Positions 8,225 through 18,145 of a DNA stretch of 64,000 bases are shown one piece after another. Under the pieces are notes generated by a model that saw only the letters and a program-made list of their open reading frames with translations, ran no database searches and was not told the DNA's origin. A program made the translations under genes and the position numbers. Origin of the DNA: Chryseobacterium gregarium DSM 19109 (GTDB lineage Bacteria; Bacteroidota; Bacteroidia; Flavobacteriales; Weeksellaceae); contig NZ_AUMU01000013.1 in NCBI RefSeq assembly GCF_000430845.1, forward strand, positions 79,445 through 143,444. Direction: 5' to 3'. Positions within the stretch are counted from its first letter, which is position 1; each line of letters begins with the position of its first letter.

Positions 8225-11209
8225 TTAATGATATGGACTATTATCGTCAGCGCTGATATATTTTTTCAGCATTTCCAGAAGGTCTGCCTGCCTGAGAGGT
8301 TTGGGAAGGAAGTCAGTCATGCCGGAGGCCAGGCATTTTTCTTTTTCACCCAGTACATTTCCGGCTGTAACCCCTATGATGGGTACATTTTCATATCCCG
8401 GCAGAATCCGTATCTGTTGCGTCGCTTCGATACCGCTCATGACAGGCATCTGTACATCCATAAGGATAATGGAAAACTGTTTTTTCCGGCATTGTTCCAA
8501 AGCTTCCAGACCATTGACCGCTTCTGTTAAATGTGCATCGGGAGTAAGGGATTTCATCATCCTGTTATTCAATACCATATTTACCGGATTGTCATCCACC
8601 AAAAGGACTTCAAGTTCCGAAGCAAGTGAATAAGAAGCTTTCCCGGGCTGGTCCTGAGTAATTTCCACTACATTACTTTGGGCTGCCATTTGCAGGGTTT
8701 TATACAAATCATCTGATGTAATGGGCTTCAGCAGTAAATAGGCATTTTCTCTTTCGCGAATTGAGGTAATGACATCTAATTCTTCCGAAGAAGAAGAAAG
8801 CATGATAACCGGTGAATTACCTTGTTGCTTATCAAACAATTTTCTGATTTTATCCAGTGTTTCCAATCCTGAAATAAGCGGCATATGATAATCCATCAGG
8901 ATTACATCGAACCGCCCTCCTGTCAGCAGGATCTGCAAAGCTTCCATTCCGTTGGCAGCCAGCGTGGATTCGATATTTTTATAGGCAAGCATGTGCTGGA
9001 GGATGATCCTGTTGCTTTCATTATCATCCACCACCAAAGCTTTTTTAATGGCCATATCGTTGTCTTCCCCCGACTCAGAAATTTCATAAGGAATTTCAAT
9101 ATCGAAGAAAAATACGGAGCCTTTTTCCGGTGCGCTGGTCAGCGAAAGGTGACTATTCATATATTTCAGGATATTGTTTGAGATGGTAAGTCCGAGACCT
9201 GTTCCGCCATATCGTTTGCTGATTGAACTGTTCTCCTGGGTGAAAGCATTAAAAATATATTTCTGTTTTTCGACAGGAATACCAATTCCCGTATCTCTTA
9301 CAGAGAAGCGCAGGGCAATATTTTTATCATCCATCCGTAATTTTTCCACTTTCAGCTCAATCTCACCCTTTTCTGTGAATTTCACAGCATTACCCAGGAG
9401 ATTGATCAGGATCTGTTTTAATCTTGATTCATCGGTGATAAGCGTTTTCGGAAGCCCCGATTCGATATTGAGAAGAAGCTCTATATTTTTTTTCTGGGAC
9501 TGATAGAGAATGACATTAATGACCTGGCTCAGCATGTCATAGAGATCGCTTTTTTCAATTAAAAGCTCCATTTTTCCGGATTCTATCTTTGAAAAATCCA
9601 ATATATCATTGATGATAATCAGCAGGTTCTCCCCGGATTCATTGATATATTTCAGGTACTGTGTCTGTATTTCATTTAGCGGTGTCCTGAGGAGAAGATC
9701 CGAAAATCCTATGACTCCGTTCAAAGGAGTACGGATCTCATGACTCATATTGGCCAGAAATTCTGATTTTGCCTTGTTTGCCATAACGGCTGTTTCCTTG
9801 GCGGTTTTCAGTTCCTCATTTACCCGTACGGCATTGGTAATATTCTGTACGGTAATAATGACACCTCCTACTTCATCTTCTGTGAGATACCAGGGTCCGA
9901 CTTTAAGGTCGTAATGCTGAATTTCTTCCTGACTGTCCACCTTCATCGCAAAATCCCCATTTATATAAGTTTTCCCCAGCAGGGCATTGTTATAGATTTC
10001 TGTTCTTGCTTCGGGAATATCCGGGGAGATCGTAAACAGATTATTTCCGATAAGATCTACATCATTCATATTGAATTCCTCTCTCCATCTGCTGCTTACA
10101 GAAACATAATTAAGGTCTTTATCAAACATGGCCAGAGCAATAGGAACATCGGTTACGAAAGATTGCATCATGGCTTCTTTCCTGGTTATTTCAAGAAACA
10201 TTTTTTTGAAGGCATCAATATCCTGAATGATTCCGAAAACCCTGTTGCAGACCTCGCCTTCAAATTCCGGAATTCCTTTTACCCTTACCCAGATCGTAAC
10301 GCCGTCATAACGGACAAGCTGCAATTCTTCATCAAACGAAATTCCTTCTGTTACGGCCCTGTCGAAAAGATATTTCATTCTTTCCCTGCTTTCTTCTTTA
10401 TAGAATCCGATGGCATTTTCGAAATCCGGCTGGAAATCATTTTTTATTTTATGAATTTCTTTTGTACTCTGAGACCAGAAAAGTTTGCCGGTCTCCATGT
10501 TGGCTTCCCAGCCTCCGACCTGTGCTACCGTGCTCGTTTCTTCAAGAATTTCTTTAGTGTAAAACAGATCTTTTTCTAATTTATCCCTGCGGATAAGGTC
10601 AGATTTTAGTTGTTTATAGAAAAAAACGGTAACCACAATGGCTGTAACGGCAGAGAAAATGATGAATAGAACAGTCCATTTGGAAGACCGGTTCAGATCT
10701 TTATTTTTCACAGCCAGCTGAACTTCCTCATATTTTACAAATTCCTGAACCAGTATACGGCACCTGTCCATAGCGGTCTTGTTTTGTACAAGTTCTTTTG
10801 GGGTCATTAATATTCCCTTTCTACGCTTCTCAATCAGCAAGACATCCCCTTTCATCATCATGTCCGAAGTACGCAAGAGTTCATTGAGAAGTCCCAGTTG
10901 ATGCTTATCTTTAATATCCAGCCTGTTCTTATTGGAAATAAGCGACGGGTATTTCCTCAAGCTTTTATTGAAGGGTTCAAGAAAATTTTCCTGACCTGTA
11001 AGCTGATAGCCCCGGTTGGCTGTTTCTGCATCCAGGAGAGAATTTAAAACATCTTTCACCAAACTGATAGATTCCTTACTTTTTAAAAGGCTTTCCCTGT
11101 TTTCCATCTGCCTCTGTATGCTCACATAGGATGCTATAGAACTCACAATCAGCAGTAATAAAGAAAGTACCACTCCAATCTGAAGATTTCTTATAATTTT
11201 TTTCGGCAT
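8225..11209 (-). CDS. hybrid sensor histidine kinase with two receiver domains
   Basis: A 994-residue membrane kinase. Order of domains: transmembrane helix 1 (about 11-31), a CHASE3-like periplasmic sensor with the conserved [15 protein letters not shown] block (58-72), transmembrane helix 2 (about 178-197), two PAS domains (about 220-335 and 345-460), HisKA with the phospho-acceptor His490 in [13 protein letters not shown], an HATPase with [10 protein letters not shown] and DTGIGIP, then two receiver domains containing VVDDNESNR with VILMDYHMP and LVDDNPVNM with IILMDVQMP. There is no DNA-binding output and no adjacent response regulator, so it is an orphan whose output must go through a phosphotransfer protein elsewhere. 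CHASE3 ligand unknown. Confidence 0.93.
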   Translation of the reverse strand: MPKKIIRNLQIGVVLSLLLLIVSSIASYVSIQRQMENRESLLKSKESISLVKDVLNSLLDAETANRGYQLTGQENFLEPFNKSLRKYPSLISNKNRLDIKDKHQLGLLNELLRTSDMMMKGDVLLIEKRRKGILMTPKELVQNKTAMDRCRILVQEFVKYEEVQLAVKNKDLNRSSKWTVLFIIFSAVTAIVVTVFFYKQLKSDLIRRDKLEKDLFYTKEILEETSTVAQVGGWEANMETGKLFWSQSTKEIHKIKNDFQPDFENAIGFYKEESRERMKYLFDRAVTEGISFDEELQLVRYDGVTIWVRVKGIPEFEGEVCNRVFGIIQDIDAFKKMFLEITRKEAMMQSFVTDVPIALAMFDKDLNYVSVSSRWREEFNMNDVDLIGNNLFTISPDIPEARTEIYNNALLGKTYINGDFAMKVDSQEEIQHYDLKVGPWYLTEDEVGGVIITVQNITNAVRVNEELKTAKETAVMANKAKSEFLANMSHEIRTPLNGVIGFSDLLLRTPLNEIQTQYLKYINESGENLLIIINDILDFSKIESGKMELLIEKSDLYDMLSQVINVILYQSQKKNIELLLNIESGLPKTLITDESRLKQILINLLGNAVKFTEKGEIELKVEKLRMDDKNIALRFSVRDTGIGIPVEKQKYIFNAFTQENSSISKRYGGTGLGLTISNNILKYMNSHLSLTSAPEKGSVFFFDIEIPYEISESGEDNDMAIKKALVVDDNESNRIILQHMLAYKNIESTLAANGMEALQILLTGGRFDVILMDYHMPLISGLETLDKIRKLFDKQQGNSPVIMLSSSSEELDVITSIRERENAYLLLKPITSDDLYKTLQMAAQSNVVEITQDQPGKASYSLASELEVLLVDDNPVNMVLNNRMMKSLTPDAHLTEAVNGLEALEQCRKKQFSIILMDVQMPVMSGIEATQQIRILPGYENVPIIGVTAGNVLGEKEKCLASGMTDFLPKPLRQADLLEMLKKYISADDNSPYH

Positions 11210-11417
11210 TGAAAATTAGTTTAATGGTAATGTAAAATAAAAGTAAGTCGTTTTTACTTTACTAAAATACTAATATTTCCCGCATTCTGTTTGATAATTT
11301 CTGAATAGATAAACAAGACTATGATGATTTATTGAACAGAAAAAGAAAATTTCTCCATATGGTAAAATTATAAAAACCCTTTAAATCCAATTTGGCAGGT
11401 TTATAATCAGTCCTGCC

Positions 11418-11831
11418 TTATAAGCTTTCTCTATATAACTTTGTTAATTGATTTTCCCAGGATACAGACCACTCGAGCAGAGCCATCAGAGGATTTGCCG
11501 TGCTTCTCCCAAATTCAGTTAATTGGTATTCTACCCTTGGCGGTACCTCCGGAAATGCTTTGCGCGTTACCATCCCATAGCCAATTAAAGTTTTAAGAGT
11601 CTGGGTGAGCATCTTGGGTGATACCCCGTTGATTTGTTTTTGCAGTTCACTATTCCGTTTGGTCCCCTGCATCAATGCCATTAAAATAAGCAAAGTCCAT
11701 TTATTGGCGATCAAAGTTAGAGACTGATTAAGGATGCAGCTTTCATCCAGATTGGATTTTAAATGCAGTGCCTGCTGAAGTTTAAAATAATTATCCTCTG
11801 TTTCTACGGGTTTCTTAATCATTGGGTCCAT
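11418..11831 (-). CDS. HxlR-family winged-helix transcriptional regulator
   Basis: A 137-residue HxlR-type regulator. The family signature runs from ESCILNQSLTLIANKWTLLILMAL through SPKMLTQTLKTLIGYGMV to VPPRVEYQLTEFG, with a single early cysteine (Cys31) at the place used for redox or electrophile sensing in some relatives such as HypR and QorR. It is divergent from an NTF2-like gene and an NmrA-type gene with 94 bp between the starts, a classic layout for a regulator controlling its neighbours. It probably represses both directions and is released by an electrophile or oxidant; that mechanism is inference. Confidence 0.9.
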   Translation of the reverse strand: MDPMIKKPVETEDNYFKLQQALHLKSNLDESCILNQSLTLIANKWTLLILMALMQGTKRNSELQKQINGVSPKMLTQTLKTLIGYGMVTRKAFPEVPPRVEYQLTEFGRSTANPLMALLEWSVSWENQLTKLYRESL

Positions 11832-11871
11832 TTCTAACTTTTAAGTGGCTACAGCACTTTAGGGTGCCTTA

Positions 11872-11902
11872 TTGCAAATATATAGAAATGATCATAGATT
11901 TG
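11872..11902 (+). promoter_or_regulatory. promoter of the NTF2-NmrA operon with palindrome in the spacer
   Basis: TTG at 11872-11874, a 20-base spacer and TAGATTTG at 11895-11902 match the Bacteroidota promoter. The spacer holds the 8-bp palindrome ATGATCAT, a plausible binding half for the divergent HxlR regulator. The position also shows that the upstream in-frame TTG is promoter, not a start codon. Confidence 0.6.
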
Positions 11903-11925
11903 TTATTAATAAAAGGATAATCACA

Positions 11926-12366
11926 ATGGAAAATAACGAAGGTTTTACTATTTTAAAGAATTTGCTGAATGCATTCAATAAGGATGCAGAGACGGTATTG
12001 GAACTATTTACTCAGGAATCAAATGTTGAGTTTCCTTATGCAAAGGATCTGGGTCTTCCTTACCAAATGAACAAAGAGGATTATGGTAAACACCTTAATA
12101 ATATGTTGGGACAGATGCCCGATATCCTGTTCACCGGCATTAAAGTGAATGCCTTACATGAAGCAGACTGGTATTGGGGTGAGTTTCAAGGTGAGACCAC
12201 AGTACCCCGAACAGGCGCAGCATATAAGCAAAATTACGTCGTCAATTTTAAACTGGAAAATGGAAAGTTCAGTTTCTATAAGGAGTATTGGAATGTCCTG
12301 CCGGTCTTACAATCACTGATGGCAAAAGAAGAAGCTCACCGTATCATCGATAACCCTATAAAATAA
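11926..12366 (+). CDS. NTF2-like (SnoaL-type) protein
   Basis: A 146-residue single-domain protein that resembles the NTF2/SnoaL cone fold: an N-terminal helix (NEGFTILKNLLNAFNKDAETVLELF), the TQESNVEFPYA strand, and a long sheet ending YVVNFKLENGKFSFYKEYWNVLPVL. Such proteins are often isomerases, hydrolases or ligand binders, and the exact activity cannot be told. The ATG at 11926 is used because the upstream TTG belongs to the promoter. The NmrA-type gene follows four bases after the stop, so the two form an operon facing the HxlR gene. Confidence 0.82.
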   Translation: MENNEGFTILKNLLNAFNKDAETVLELFTQESNVEFPYAKDLGLPYQMNKEDYGKHLNNMLGQMPDILFTGIKVNALHEADWYWGEFQGETTVPRTGAAYKQNYVVNFKLENGKFSFYKEYWNVLPVLQSLMAKEEAHRIIDNPIK

Positions 12367-12370
12367 TAGT

Positions 12371-13252
12371 ATGAAGAAAATAGCAGTTGCCACCGCGACA
12401 GGAAATATAGGTCGGAGAGTAGTACAGCAGATTGCTCTGAAAGGAGCAGAAACAGTCTTGCTTGGTCAGAACCATGAAAGGTTGACTAATTTAAATATCA
12501 GTAATTCAATCCCGATGGTTGCAGATATTGGCAATAAGGAACAGATGATCGAAGCTACGAAGGGAGTGGATGCATTATTTTTACTCGTCCCGCCTGTTAC
12601 TGGCGCACCCAGTTTGGAAGAATGGTATCAGCAAGTCACTAATGCCGGTATTGCCGCCGTGAATGAAAACAAAATCAAGAGGGTTGTTCTCATTTCATCT
12701 CTTGGGGCTTCAACGGCTCCAACCCTTGGAACTGTGAGTTATTGTGGAGCTATGGAAATAGCATTTGATAATCTCAATGCCAATGTACTGGCATTAAGGC
12801 CGGGATACTTTATGGAAAATTTTGTACAACAGGCGAAGGATATCAGGGAAAATGGGAAATTCAGCTTCCCTTTCGACAGCAAACATGACATTCCGTTTAT
12901 CAGTACGGATGATATTGGTGATGCAGCAGCCCGTTACTTGTTGGATGAAACCTGGGCAGGACATTGGAAACTGAATCTGATGGGTCCTGAGAATATTACC
13001 CTGGAGGATGTGGCAGCGCGGCTGTCAACTTTAATCAGTAAACCTATAAAGTATGTACAACAATCCTTTGATGAATTAAAGATTCAATTGAGTACCTTGG
13101 GAATTACAGGGAAAGTGCAACAGGAATTAGTGGATTTACATCATGCTCTGGGAGATCCAAATGGCGCCTATGCAACACCACGTACACCAGAAGTTTCAAC
13201 GTCTACAGGCTTTGAACAGTTTGTAAAACAAAAACTTTTACCTTTAATGTAG
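12371..13252 (+). CDS. NmrA-like NAD(P)-binding protein
   Basis: A 293-residue atypical short-chain-dehydrogenase-fold protein. The N-terminal Rossmann motif is ATATGNIGRR (7-16), followed by DALFLLVPP, VVLISSLGAS and the LRPGYFMENF segment that is typical of NmrA/QOR2-like quinone reductases and redox sensors. It lacks the canonical YxxxK pair at the usual place. Relatives reduce quinones or sense NADP(H). Second gene of the HxlR-controlled pair, which suggests a role in handling an electrophile; this is inference from context. Three paralogues occur elsewhere in the window. Confidence 0.87.
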   Translation: MKKIAVATATGNIGRRVVQQIALKGAETVLLGQNHERLTNLNISNSIPMVADIGNKEQMIEATKGVDALFLLVPPVTGAPSLEEWYQQVTNAGIAAVNENKIKRVVLISSLGASTAPTLGTVSYCGAMEIAFDNLNANVLALRPGYFMENFVQQAKDIRENGKFSFPFDSKHDIPFISTDDIGDAAARYLLDETWAGHWKLNLMGPENITLEDVAARLSTLISKPIKYVQQSFDELKIQLSTLGITGKVQQELVDLHHALGDPNGAYATPRTPEVSTSTGFEQFVKQKLLPLM

Positions 13253-13375
13253 GGTTGTAGAATCCGATACAATTAACAGTAAATAAAATTAATCGGAATC
13301 TTTAAAAATTTTCACTGATACCTGCATTTAGAATTGATTGAAGATAATATACCAAATAAATACCTATATTTAATA

Positions 13376-13744
13376 ATGAAGAATACCACTGCACTTATAC
13401 TCTGCCTATCATGCGCCGTTGTGGCTTTTCTGGTCTTGGGTTTCAATTATTTTGCCTTATATCAGTTACTTCCGATCGCTGTTTTTTACATTTTTCAACT
13501 GATGGTTTTTAAGAAAATAAAGCGTTCAGACACAGCATCTTTTATCTGCTATATTCTCGCCATATTAATATTGCTGATATTTCCGCTAACAGCACAGGTT
13601 ATGTGGTATTTTGATATTAATAATCTGGCTTCAAAGTCTTCTACCAGCGGCTTGCTTTTCGTCTGGCTGCCAATCTATGCAATTCTTCCCGGAATACTAA
13701 CATGTTCAGTGGCCTGGATCATTAACCGAAAACTTAAAAAATAA
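13376..13744 (+). CDS. small four-helix membrane protein
   Basis: A 122-residue protein with four likely transmembrane helices (for example ALILCLSCAVVAFLVLGF, YQLLPIAVFYIFQLMVF, CYILAILILLIFPLTAQVM and LPIYAILPGILTCSVAWII) and a basic C-terminus NRKLKK, so the C-end probably faces the cytoplasm. I do not recognise the family. The ATG at 13376 is preferred to a TTG 14 codons upstream because it begins right before the hydrophobic part. It lies 123 bp after the NmrA-type gene and may have its own promoter. Confidence 0.6.
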   Translation: MKNTTALILCLSCAVVAFLVLGFNYFALYQLLPIAVFYIFQLMVFKKIKRSDTASFICYILAILILLIFPLTAQVMWYFDINNLASKSSTSGLLFVWLPIYAILPGILTCSVAWIINRKLKK

Positions 13745-13793
13745 ATTAGCATTCAAAAGATCCGGTATTTTGATGAATATTTGCAAGGCAAAA

Positions 13794-14684
13794 TTATTTT
13801 TTTAAAGATTTCATTAATTTAAAATTATCGTCACATAAGCTTAAGAAAGCTTTTAAAGCAGGAGATAAAGGGACATCCTTCTTATAAATCAAAACGGTAG
13901 TCATCATGCCTAGTTCTTTAGGTAAGGCAAATGTTTTTATTTTTCGGTTACTGTAAAATTTGGAAATAATTTCTTTGGGAAGAAAGCTGAATCCGATACC
14001 CGATTCTATAAAATTAACCACTCCCTCAATTGAATTCATTTCAGTTTTGTGATATTTTGATATCCCTTTACTGACCAACCAAGAATCTAATCTCGCTCTG
14101 TAAACACAGCCTTGATCAAAAACAATGGCCTTCAACGGAATCTTTAAGAGTAAGTCATCCAGCTTTTTATGATTTGAAGGAACAACGGCAACTATTTCTT
14201 CTGTCTTTATTTGATATTGTTCCAGTTCGGGGATATCAATCGGTGAAGGAACAAAAGCAGCATCGAGTCTGTAGTTCAATACCGCGTGTATAAGATTTTC
14301 CCTGGTATCGGATTTGAAATCCAGATCAATATACGGAAATTGGTTTGCAAGTTCATTGACCAAATTTGGACCTTGTAAAGCAATCATGGTTTCCAAAGCA
14401 CCGACTTTTATCTGACCTTTCACAACTTCATTTACGCCAATTGCTTGCTTTGCTTCCTCAATGATATGATTCATTTTTTTACTGTACATCATTAGCGTTT
14501 TTCCTGCCTGCGTTAATTCTACTTTACGCGAAGATCTGGAAAAAAGGGTTGCCTCAAATTCTTTTTCAAGATTTTTAATACGGGCGGTTACATTGGATTG
14601 TACAGTAAACATGGCTTCTGCTGCCTTTGTGAAGCTTTCATGAACAGCAACGGCTTCAAAAATTTTAAAATCATTTAAATTCAT
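13794..14684 (-). CDS. LysR-family transcriptional regulator
   Basis: A 296-residue LysR regulator. The N-terminal winged helix is clear (MNLNDFKIFEAVAVHESFTKAAEAMFTVQSNVTARIKNLE at 1-40, described here in two parts: helix 2 around 17-28, recognition helix around 28-44). The rest is the periplasmic-binding-fold effector domain with GQIKVGALETMIA and a typical SGIGFSFLPKE block. It is divergent from a secreted dehalogenase-like hydrolase, and an inverted repeat lies right before its start, so it likely controls that gene and itself. Effector unknown. Confidence 0.92.
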   Translation of the reverse strand: MNLNDFKIFEAVAVHESFTKAAEAMFTVQSNVTARIKNLEKEFEATLFSRSSRKVELTQAGKTLMMYSKKMNHIIEEAKQAIGVNEVVKGQIKVGALETMIALQGPNLVNELANQFPYIDLDFKSDTRENLIHAVLNYRLDAAFVPSPIDIPELEQYQIKTEEIVAVVPSNHKKLDDLLLKIPLKAIVFDQGCVYRARLDSWLVSKGISKYHKTEMNSIEGVVNFIESGIGFSFLPKEIISKFYSNRKIKTFALPKELGMMTTVLIYKKDVPLSPALKAFLSLCDDNFKLMKSLKK

Positions 14685-14703
14685 TAATCATTATTTATGA
14701 TTA
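14685..14703. promoter_or_regulatory. inverted repeat, candidate LysR operator
   Basis: TAATCAT-TATTT-ATGATTA is a perfect 7-5-7 inverted repeat directly before the LysR ATG, in the gap shared with the divergent hydrolase. LysR regulators bind AT-rich dyads of this kind, so autoregulation is a natural reading. Confidence 0.45.
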
Positions 14704-14766
14704 TTAGTATTAGTTTAAATCGTTTTTACAGAACAAATATATGAGTTAATTTTGACAAAAAAAGAA

Positions 14767-15735
14767 ATGAAGAGCATTAAATTACTGACAGCGATGTTGG
14801 TCTTAACTTTAACAAATTCAATTATGTCACAATCAAAATCAAATCTTAATAGTGAGATAGAACAATCAACTTCTCAAATTCACTTTCGTAAAATCAAAGC
14901 TAACGATCAAAATATTTTTTATCGTGAAGCCGGTCCCAAAGATGCGCCAACCATTCTCCTTTTACATGGATATCCCACTTCATCACATATGTTTCGAAAT
15001 CTCATTCCCATTTTGAGTGATAAGTATCATGTCATAGCACCCGATCTTCCGGGTTTTGGATACAGCGACGCACCTGATAGAAAGCATTTTGACTACACCT
15101 TTGCTAATATGACGAAGACTATGCAGTGTTTTATTGATACATTACATTTAAAGCGTTTCGCTATCTATGTATTCGATTACGGAGCACCTACCGGTTACAG
15201 ATTAGCACTCAACAATCCCGAAAAAATAACCGGAATTATTTCACAAAACGGAAATGCTTACGTAGAAGGTTTGAGCACAGGCTGGAATCCTATTAAAAAA
15301 TACTGGGAAAATGATACTGAAGAAAACCGGGATGCCTTAAGGTCATCATTCGTCAGTTTTGAAGCAACGAAATTTCAGTATTTCGAAGGAGTATCCGACC
15401 CTTCACTAATTGCTCCGGAATCTTTTACTTTAGATCAATATTTTCTTGATCGCCCGGAGTCGAAAGAAAAACAGCTGGATCTATTGAGAGATTATAAATC
15501 GAATGTTGAACTCTATCCCAAGTTTCAGGAATATTTCAGAAAATACAAACCTAAATTTTTAGCAGTATGGGGAAATAAAGATCCATTCTTTTTACCTGCA
15601 GGCGCAGAAGCTTACAAAAAAGATCTTCCGGATGCTACCATAAAATTTTATGATACCGGGCATTTTGCATTGGAAACCCATGTAGAGGAAATAGGATACG
15701 AAATCATAGCGTTTTTAAACACACTTCCTAAGTAG
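14767..15735 (+). CDS. secreted alpha/beta hydrolase, haloalkane-dehalogenase/epoxide-hydrolase type
   Basis: A 322-residue protein with an N-terminal signal peptide (MKSIKLLTAMLVLTLTNSIMSQ, given in part: basic start, hydrophobic core, cleavage after about residue 20). The ATG at 14767 is chosen because it begins the signal. The fold is alpha/beta hydrolase with LLLHGYPTSSHMF (oxyanion hole) and an aspartate nucleophile in VFDYGAPTGYR, the form of haloalkane dehalogenases and epoxide hydrolases, not serine esterases. The acid is probably in WGNKDPFF and the histidine in DTGHFALETH. Export to the periplasm is unusual for this group. It is divergent from, and probably controlled by, the LysR gene. 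Confidence 0.88.
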   Translation: MKSIKLLTAMLVLTLTNSIMSQSKSNLNSEIEQSTSQIHFRKIKANDQNIFYREAGPKDAPTILLLHGYPTSSHMFRNLIPILSDKYHVIAPDLPGFGYSDAPDRKHFDYTFANMTKTMQCFIDTLHLKRFAIYVFDYGAPTGYRLALNNPEKITGIISQNGNAYVEGLSTGWNPIKKYWENDTEENRDALRSSFVSFEATKFQYFEGVSDPSLIAPESFTLDQYFLDRPESKEKQLDLLRDYKSNVELYPKFQEYFRKYKPKFLAVWGNKDPFFLPAGAEAYKKDLPDATIKFYDTGHFALETHVEEIGYEIIAFLNTLPK

Positions 15736-15765
15736 ATCTAAATGAAAACAGGAAATAATTTTTTT

Positions 15766-15816
15766 AACATTATAAGTAAAACCCATAATTTTAAATTGTG
15801 GGTTTTACTTAATGTT
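15766..15816. terminator. strong bidirectional terminator hairpin
   Basis: AACATTA plus AGTAAAACCCA on the left pair with TGGGTTTTACT plus TAATGTT on the right, with a short AT-rich loop. It sits between the convergent hydrolase gene and the epoxide hydrolase gene and can end transcripts from both sides. Confidence 0.65.
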
Positions 15817-15962
15817 ACATGCTTAATTTTTTAATAATTCGATTAAGAATATTTATTACAACGTTGCCAGGCATAGAGATGGTTCGAACTTCATACCTAA
15901 ATACTATTCTTTTTAAGATGATAATCAATTTATATTTTACGTGTAAAAAATTAATTTCGTAA

Positions 15963-17090
15963 TTATACCAGACTTTTGAAAAACTTCTTAATGTCATTTG
16001 CTAATAATTCTGGCTGTTCCATTGCTGCAAAATGTCCTCCCAGTGGCATTTCCGTCCAATGAGCAATATTAAAACCTTTCTCAACATAAGAGCGGGGTGG
16101 AGTAGGCAGTTCTTTAGGGAATTTTACGAATCCGACAGGAACTGTTACAAAGCTGTTTTCTCCGAATTGTAACGGATGTTTGCTGTTTTCACTGTACATC
16201 CGGATCGATGAATGAATAGTTTGGGTAATCCAATATAAGGTTACGTTCGCAAGCAGTTCGTCTTTTGAAAAAACATCATAGATATTGCCATCATGATCGC
16301 TCCAGGCATTAAATTTTTCGATAATCCAGGAGCACAATCCAATCGGCGAATCATTTAGACCATAAGCCAAAGTTTGAGGTTTTGTGCTTTGAATACTGGA
16401 ATAAGCGCCTTCTTTGCAAGCCCAGATCTGAAAAAGTTTTTGAAATTCCAGGACTTCAGAAGTAAGTTGTTCCCCTTCTTTTAAATAAGGTTTGTAAGAA
16501 CCTGGAATGTAATTCAGATGCAAACCAATTACGTTTTCAGGATATTTTAAAGCCAGCCATGTGCTTATTCCTGAACCGATATCTCCGCCCTGTGCTCCGT
16601 ACTGTTGATAACCCAATTCCAGCATTAGTTTCTGCCAAAGACCGGCAACAAACTCAGAATTGCATCCGTCAACAGTACTTGCACTGGAATATCCAAAACC
16701 AATTATCGATGGTATGACCAGATCAAAAGAGAAGTTTTTATCTTCCGTTAACAAAGGGATCAGTTTTATCATTTCAATAAATGATCCCGGCCAACCATGG
16801 GTAATAATCAGTGGAATACAATTTTCGCTTTTCCCTTTTACGTGTATAAAATGAATGTCGTGATCATCAATATTTGCAATAAAATTTGGAAACGAATTTA
16901 TCTCTGCCTCCACTTTTCTCCAGTCAAAACTGTTAAGCCAGTAATGGCATAATTCTTTTAAAAAAGATTGACGGGTTCCATATCTCCAATCAGAATCAGT
17001 TATCTCGTCTGTCCAGCGTGCGTTTTTAATTCTTGTCTTTAAATCGTCAAGAATATCTTCGGAAATATGTGCTGAAAATGGTTTTATCAT
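15963..17090 (-). CDS. epoxide hydrolase family protein with EHN domain
   Basis: A 375-residue protein. Residues 1-105 match the epoxide-hydrolase N-terminal (EHN) domain (IKPFSAHISEDILDDLKTRI and the WRYGT region), followed by the alpha/beta-hydrolase fold with ITHGWPGSFIEM, the nucleophile aspartate in AQGGDIGSGI and the histidine in GGHFAAMEQPE. This is the microsomal-type bacterial epoxide hydrolase layout, which opens epoxides to diols. No signal peptide. The start is the ATG at 17090; the in-frame TTG five codons upstream is less likely. It follows the DapB-like gene by 53 bp on the same strand and may be co-transcribed. Confidence 0.88.
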   Translation of the reverse strand: MIKPFSAHISEDILDDLKTRIKNARWTDEITDSDWRYGTRQSFLKELCHYWLNSFDWRKVEAEINSFPNFIANIDDHDIHFIHVKGKSENCIPLIITHGWPGSFIEMIKLIPLLTEDKNFSFDLVIPSIIGFGYSSASTVDGCNSEFVAGLWQKLMLELGYQQYGAQGGDIGSGISTWLALKYPENVIGLHLNYIPGSYKPYLKEGEQLTSEVLEFQKLFQIWACKEGAYSSIQSTKPQTLAYGLNDSPIGLCSWIIEKFNAWSDHDGNIYDVFSKDELLANVTLYWITQTIHSSIRMYSENSKHPLQFGENSFVTVPVGFVKFPKELPTPPRSYVEKGFNIAHWTEMPLGGHFAAMEQPELLANDIKKFFKSLV

Positions 17091-17143
17091 TGTAATTTTG
17101 ATCAAAATTTTATTGTTTTGCTCAAACGGCAGTGCGCACTATT

Positions 17144-17944
17144 TTAAAATTCCATTACACTGTCAAGCCCTCTTTTTAATCCTTTGAAAGTTCCCACTTT
17201 TTCAATTGCTAAAAGTCCGCCTTTTACGTAAGGTTCCGCACTTGCTCCGGAATCGTGACGAATGGACAGCTTTTCATCTTTTAGTCCGAAGATCGTTTCT
17301 ATGGAAATAACATGACCCGGAAGTCTGACGGAATGTACCTGAACCTCATTTAGGTTTGCGCCACGACTTGCTTTTTCGCCGATCAGTTCTTCTTCGGTCA
17401 CATATTGATTTGGTTTTTGAACTTTTGAAAGTCGATAGGCCAATTCTCTTGCGGTTCCACTCGGTGCATCGATTTTGTCTTCATAGGCATAATCTATAAT
17501 CTCAAAGTTCGGGATGTATTTTGCTGCCATTTCAGAAAACTTTTGCAGCAGCACGACCGTAATGGCAAAGTTTCCCACAGCCAAAACAGAAGTATTGTTT
17601 TCCTCTGCTGTTTTTTCTATTTCCGAATAATCTTCATCGGTAAGTCCCGAAGTGCCGATCACTACATTTTTACCTTTTTTAAGAGTAGAAATGATATTCT
17701 TCATGGCAATGTCCGGCTTTGTATAATCCACCAATACATCAAAATCAACTTCTTTTAATGCTGTTTCGATATCACCAAAGATTGGAATGTTTGCTGAACC
17801 TAAATTTAGAACATCATCCAAAAATTCTCCCTTATGTTTTCTTGAAAGTGCGCCGACCAATTTCATATTGGGGTGGTTAAAAACGCCTTTGCTCAATTCA
17901 GAACCTGCCCAACCGGTGCCGCCTGCTATACATACTTTGATCAT
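17144..17944 (-). CDS. DapB-like dihydrodipicolinate reductase homologue without catalytic His
   Basis: A 266-residue protein with the DapB fold: Rossmann start IKVCIAGGTGWAG, the VVIGTSGLTDEDY segment and the hallmark DKIDAPSGTA. In E. coli DapB the stretch before it is HHRHKVDAPSGT, where His159 is the acid; here it reads AYEDKIDAPSGT, so His159 and His160 become Ala153 and Tyr154, while the lysine (Lys157) stays. The substrate lid GHVISIETIFG is also altered. It therefore may not be the lysine-pathway enzyme but a reductase for another substrate. It sits beside epoxide hydrolase and NmrA-type genes, not beside lysine genes. Confidence 0.8.
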   Translation of the reverse strand: MIKVCIAGGTGWAGSELSKGVFNHPNMKLVGALSRKHKGEFLDDVLNLGSANIPIFGDIETALKEVDFDVLVDYTKPDIAMKNIISTLKKGKNVVIGTSGLTDEDYSEIEKTAEENNTSVLAVGNFAITVVLLQKFSEMAAKYIPNFEIIDYAYEDKIDAPSGTARELAYRLSKVQKPNQYVTEEELIGEKASRGANLNEVQVHSVRLPGHVISIETIFGLKDEKLSIRHDSGASAEPYVKGGLLAIEKVGTFKGLKRGLDSVMEF

Positions 17945-18145
17945 AATAGCTGTGTTTTGTTATTGTTATCTTTTTTAAATTTACTCAAATGATTCTTATG
18001 AATGATGCAGAACAGAATTCCTGCAGTAATTAAAATGTGAAACTGTTGAATGTCAGGTGTCAAAAATAAATAAAATATTCAAAAGAGGATAAATCCAAAA
18101 TTAAGTTAGCAATGCCATTTGCCGGTTCTGTGTCATGGTCTGGCT

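Noticed and set aside
15870..15910. GGTTCGAACTT resembling a tRNA T-loop
   Set aside because: No matching acceptor, D or anticodon arms are present around it.
15815..15997. 60-codon minus-strand frame after the epoxide hydrolase gene
   Set aside because: It overlaps the end of the epoxide hydrolase gene and runs into the terminator; low-complexity, no support.
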